Origin: Bacteroidaceae bacterium
GTDB lineage: Bacteria; Bacteroidota; Bacteroidia; Bacteroidales; Bacteroidaceae
Reading direction: 5' to 3'
Length of the DNA: 58,565 bases
Assembly: GCA_017557635.1 (NCBI GenBank)
Contig: JAFYYH010000014.1
Span: forward strand, 1-58,565
Below, piece after piece: positions 58,478-58,565 of this stretch. The first letter of the stretch is position 1. Every line of letters begins with the position of its first letter. The notes beneath the pieces are model-generated. The model had not been told where the DNA came from and made no database searches. It saw only the letters and a list, made by a program, of their open reading frames with translations. Made by a program: the position numbers and the translations under genes.

Positions 58478-58565
58478 CTTTTTATCTCCATATTTTTGTT
58501 ATAAAAATGTACCTTATTCGTTTGGAAATTAAAAGATTTTAATATTTCTTTGCAATTAGAACATA

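Overview
The window looks like a chromosome segment from a member of the Bacteroidales (phylum Bacteroidota), probably a gut-type species; I cannot name it. The evidence is the TAnnTTTG-type -7 promoter boxes (some with TTTG 19-20 bp upstream), few Shine-Dalgarno sequences, a SusC/SusD pair, the type IX secretion proteins PorU, PorV and SprA, lineage-typical families (DUF4290, NigD-like, an N-succinylornithine-type transcarbamylase, N-terminal-rubredoxin rubrerythrin) and gene order. There are no insertion sequences, phage genes, rRNA or CRISPR arrays. Most of the window is housekeeping.

Layout. 1-2.5 kb: a short repeat-like intergenic stretch, then a secreted GH2 glycosidase (minus). 2.5-5.8 kb: rplM-rpsI-rpsB-tsf behind a structured leader. 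5.8-12.3 kb: an eIF1/SUI1-like gene, then an apparent operon of a FAH-family hydrolase, porU, porV and ispF. 12.3-14.3 kb: yicC-gmk-nadD (minus). 14.4-15 kb: rubrerythrin. 15.1-23.1 kb: a tightly packed run tsaB-DUF4290-murA-rimM-M23 protein-dxr-rseP-NSS transporter. 23.1-27.8 kb: a lipoprotein, the CCA-adding enzyme and a GH3 lipoprotein. 27.8-35.7 kb: ruvA-sprA (minus). 35.8-39 kb: diaminopimelate dehydrogenase and two tandem MORN-repeat/beta-barrel genes. 39-42.2 kb: DUF2007, proB, proA, argF'. 42.2-46.7 kb: a minus operon of PASTA protein, rluD, ddl, an acyltransferase and a NigD-like lipoprotein. 47-53 kb: susC-susD-lipoprotein. 53-55.8 kb: rpmH (minus), then efp, radC, DUF59 and lpxH. 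55.8-58.6 kb: pta-ackA (minus) and tRNA-Met (minus).

How the genes work together. Cell-envelope construction is over-represented: MurA, Ddl and Ddh (peptidoglycan precursors), an M23 protein, a PASTA protein, LpxH (lipid A), a PlsB/PlsC-like acyltransferase and RseP. IspF and Dxr supply isoprenoid precursors, including the peptidoglycan lipid carrier. SprA forms the type IX secretion channel, while PorU and PorV process and attach its cargo at the surface. SusC/SusD with a third lipoprotein form an outer-membrane importer with no enzyme encoded beside it. ProB, ProA and ArgF' serve proline and arginine synthesis, and Pta-AckA makes acetate and ATP.

The least explained items are the paired MORN-repeat/outer-membrane-barrel proteins, MurA with Asp in place of the fosfomycin-reactive Cys, an ArgF' with Ser at the substrate-selecting position, the enzyme-free SusCD locus, and several promoter or leader architectures. 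I did not find a clear-cut new multi-gene defence or mobile system.
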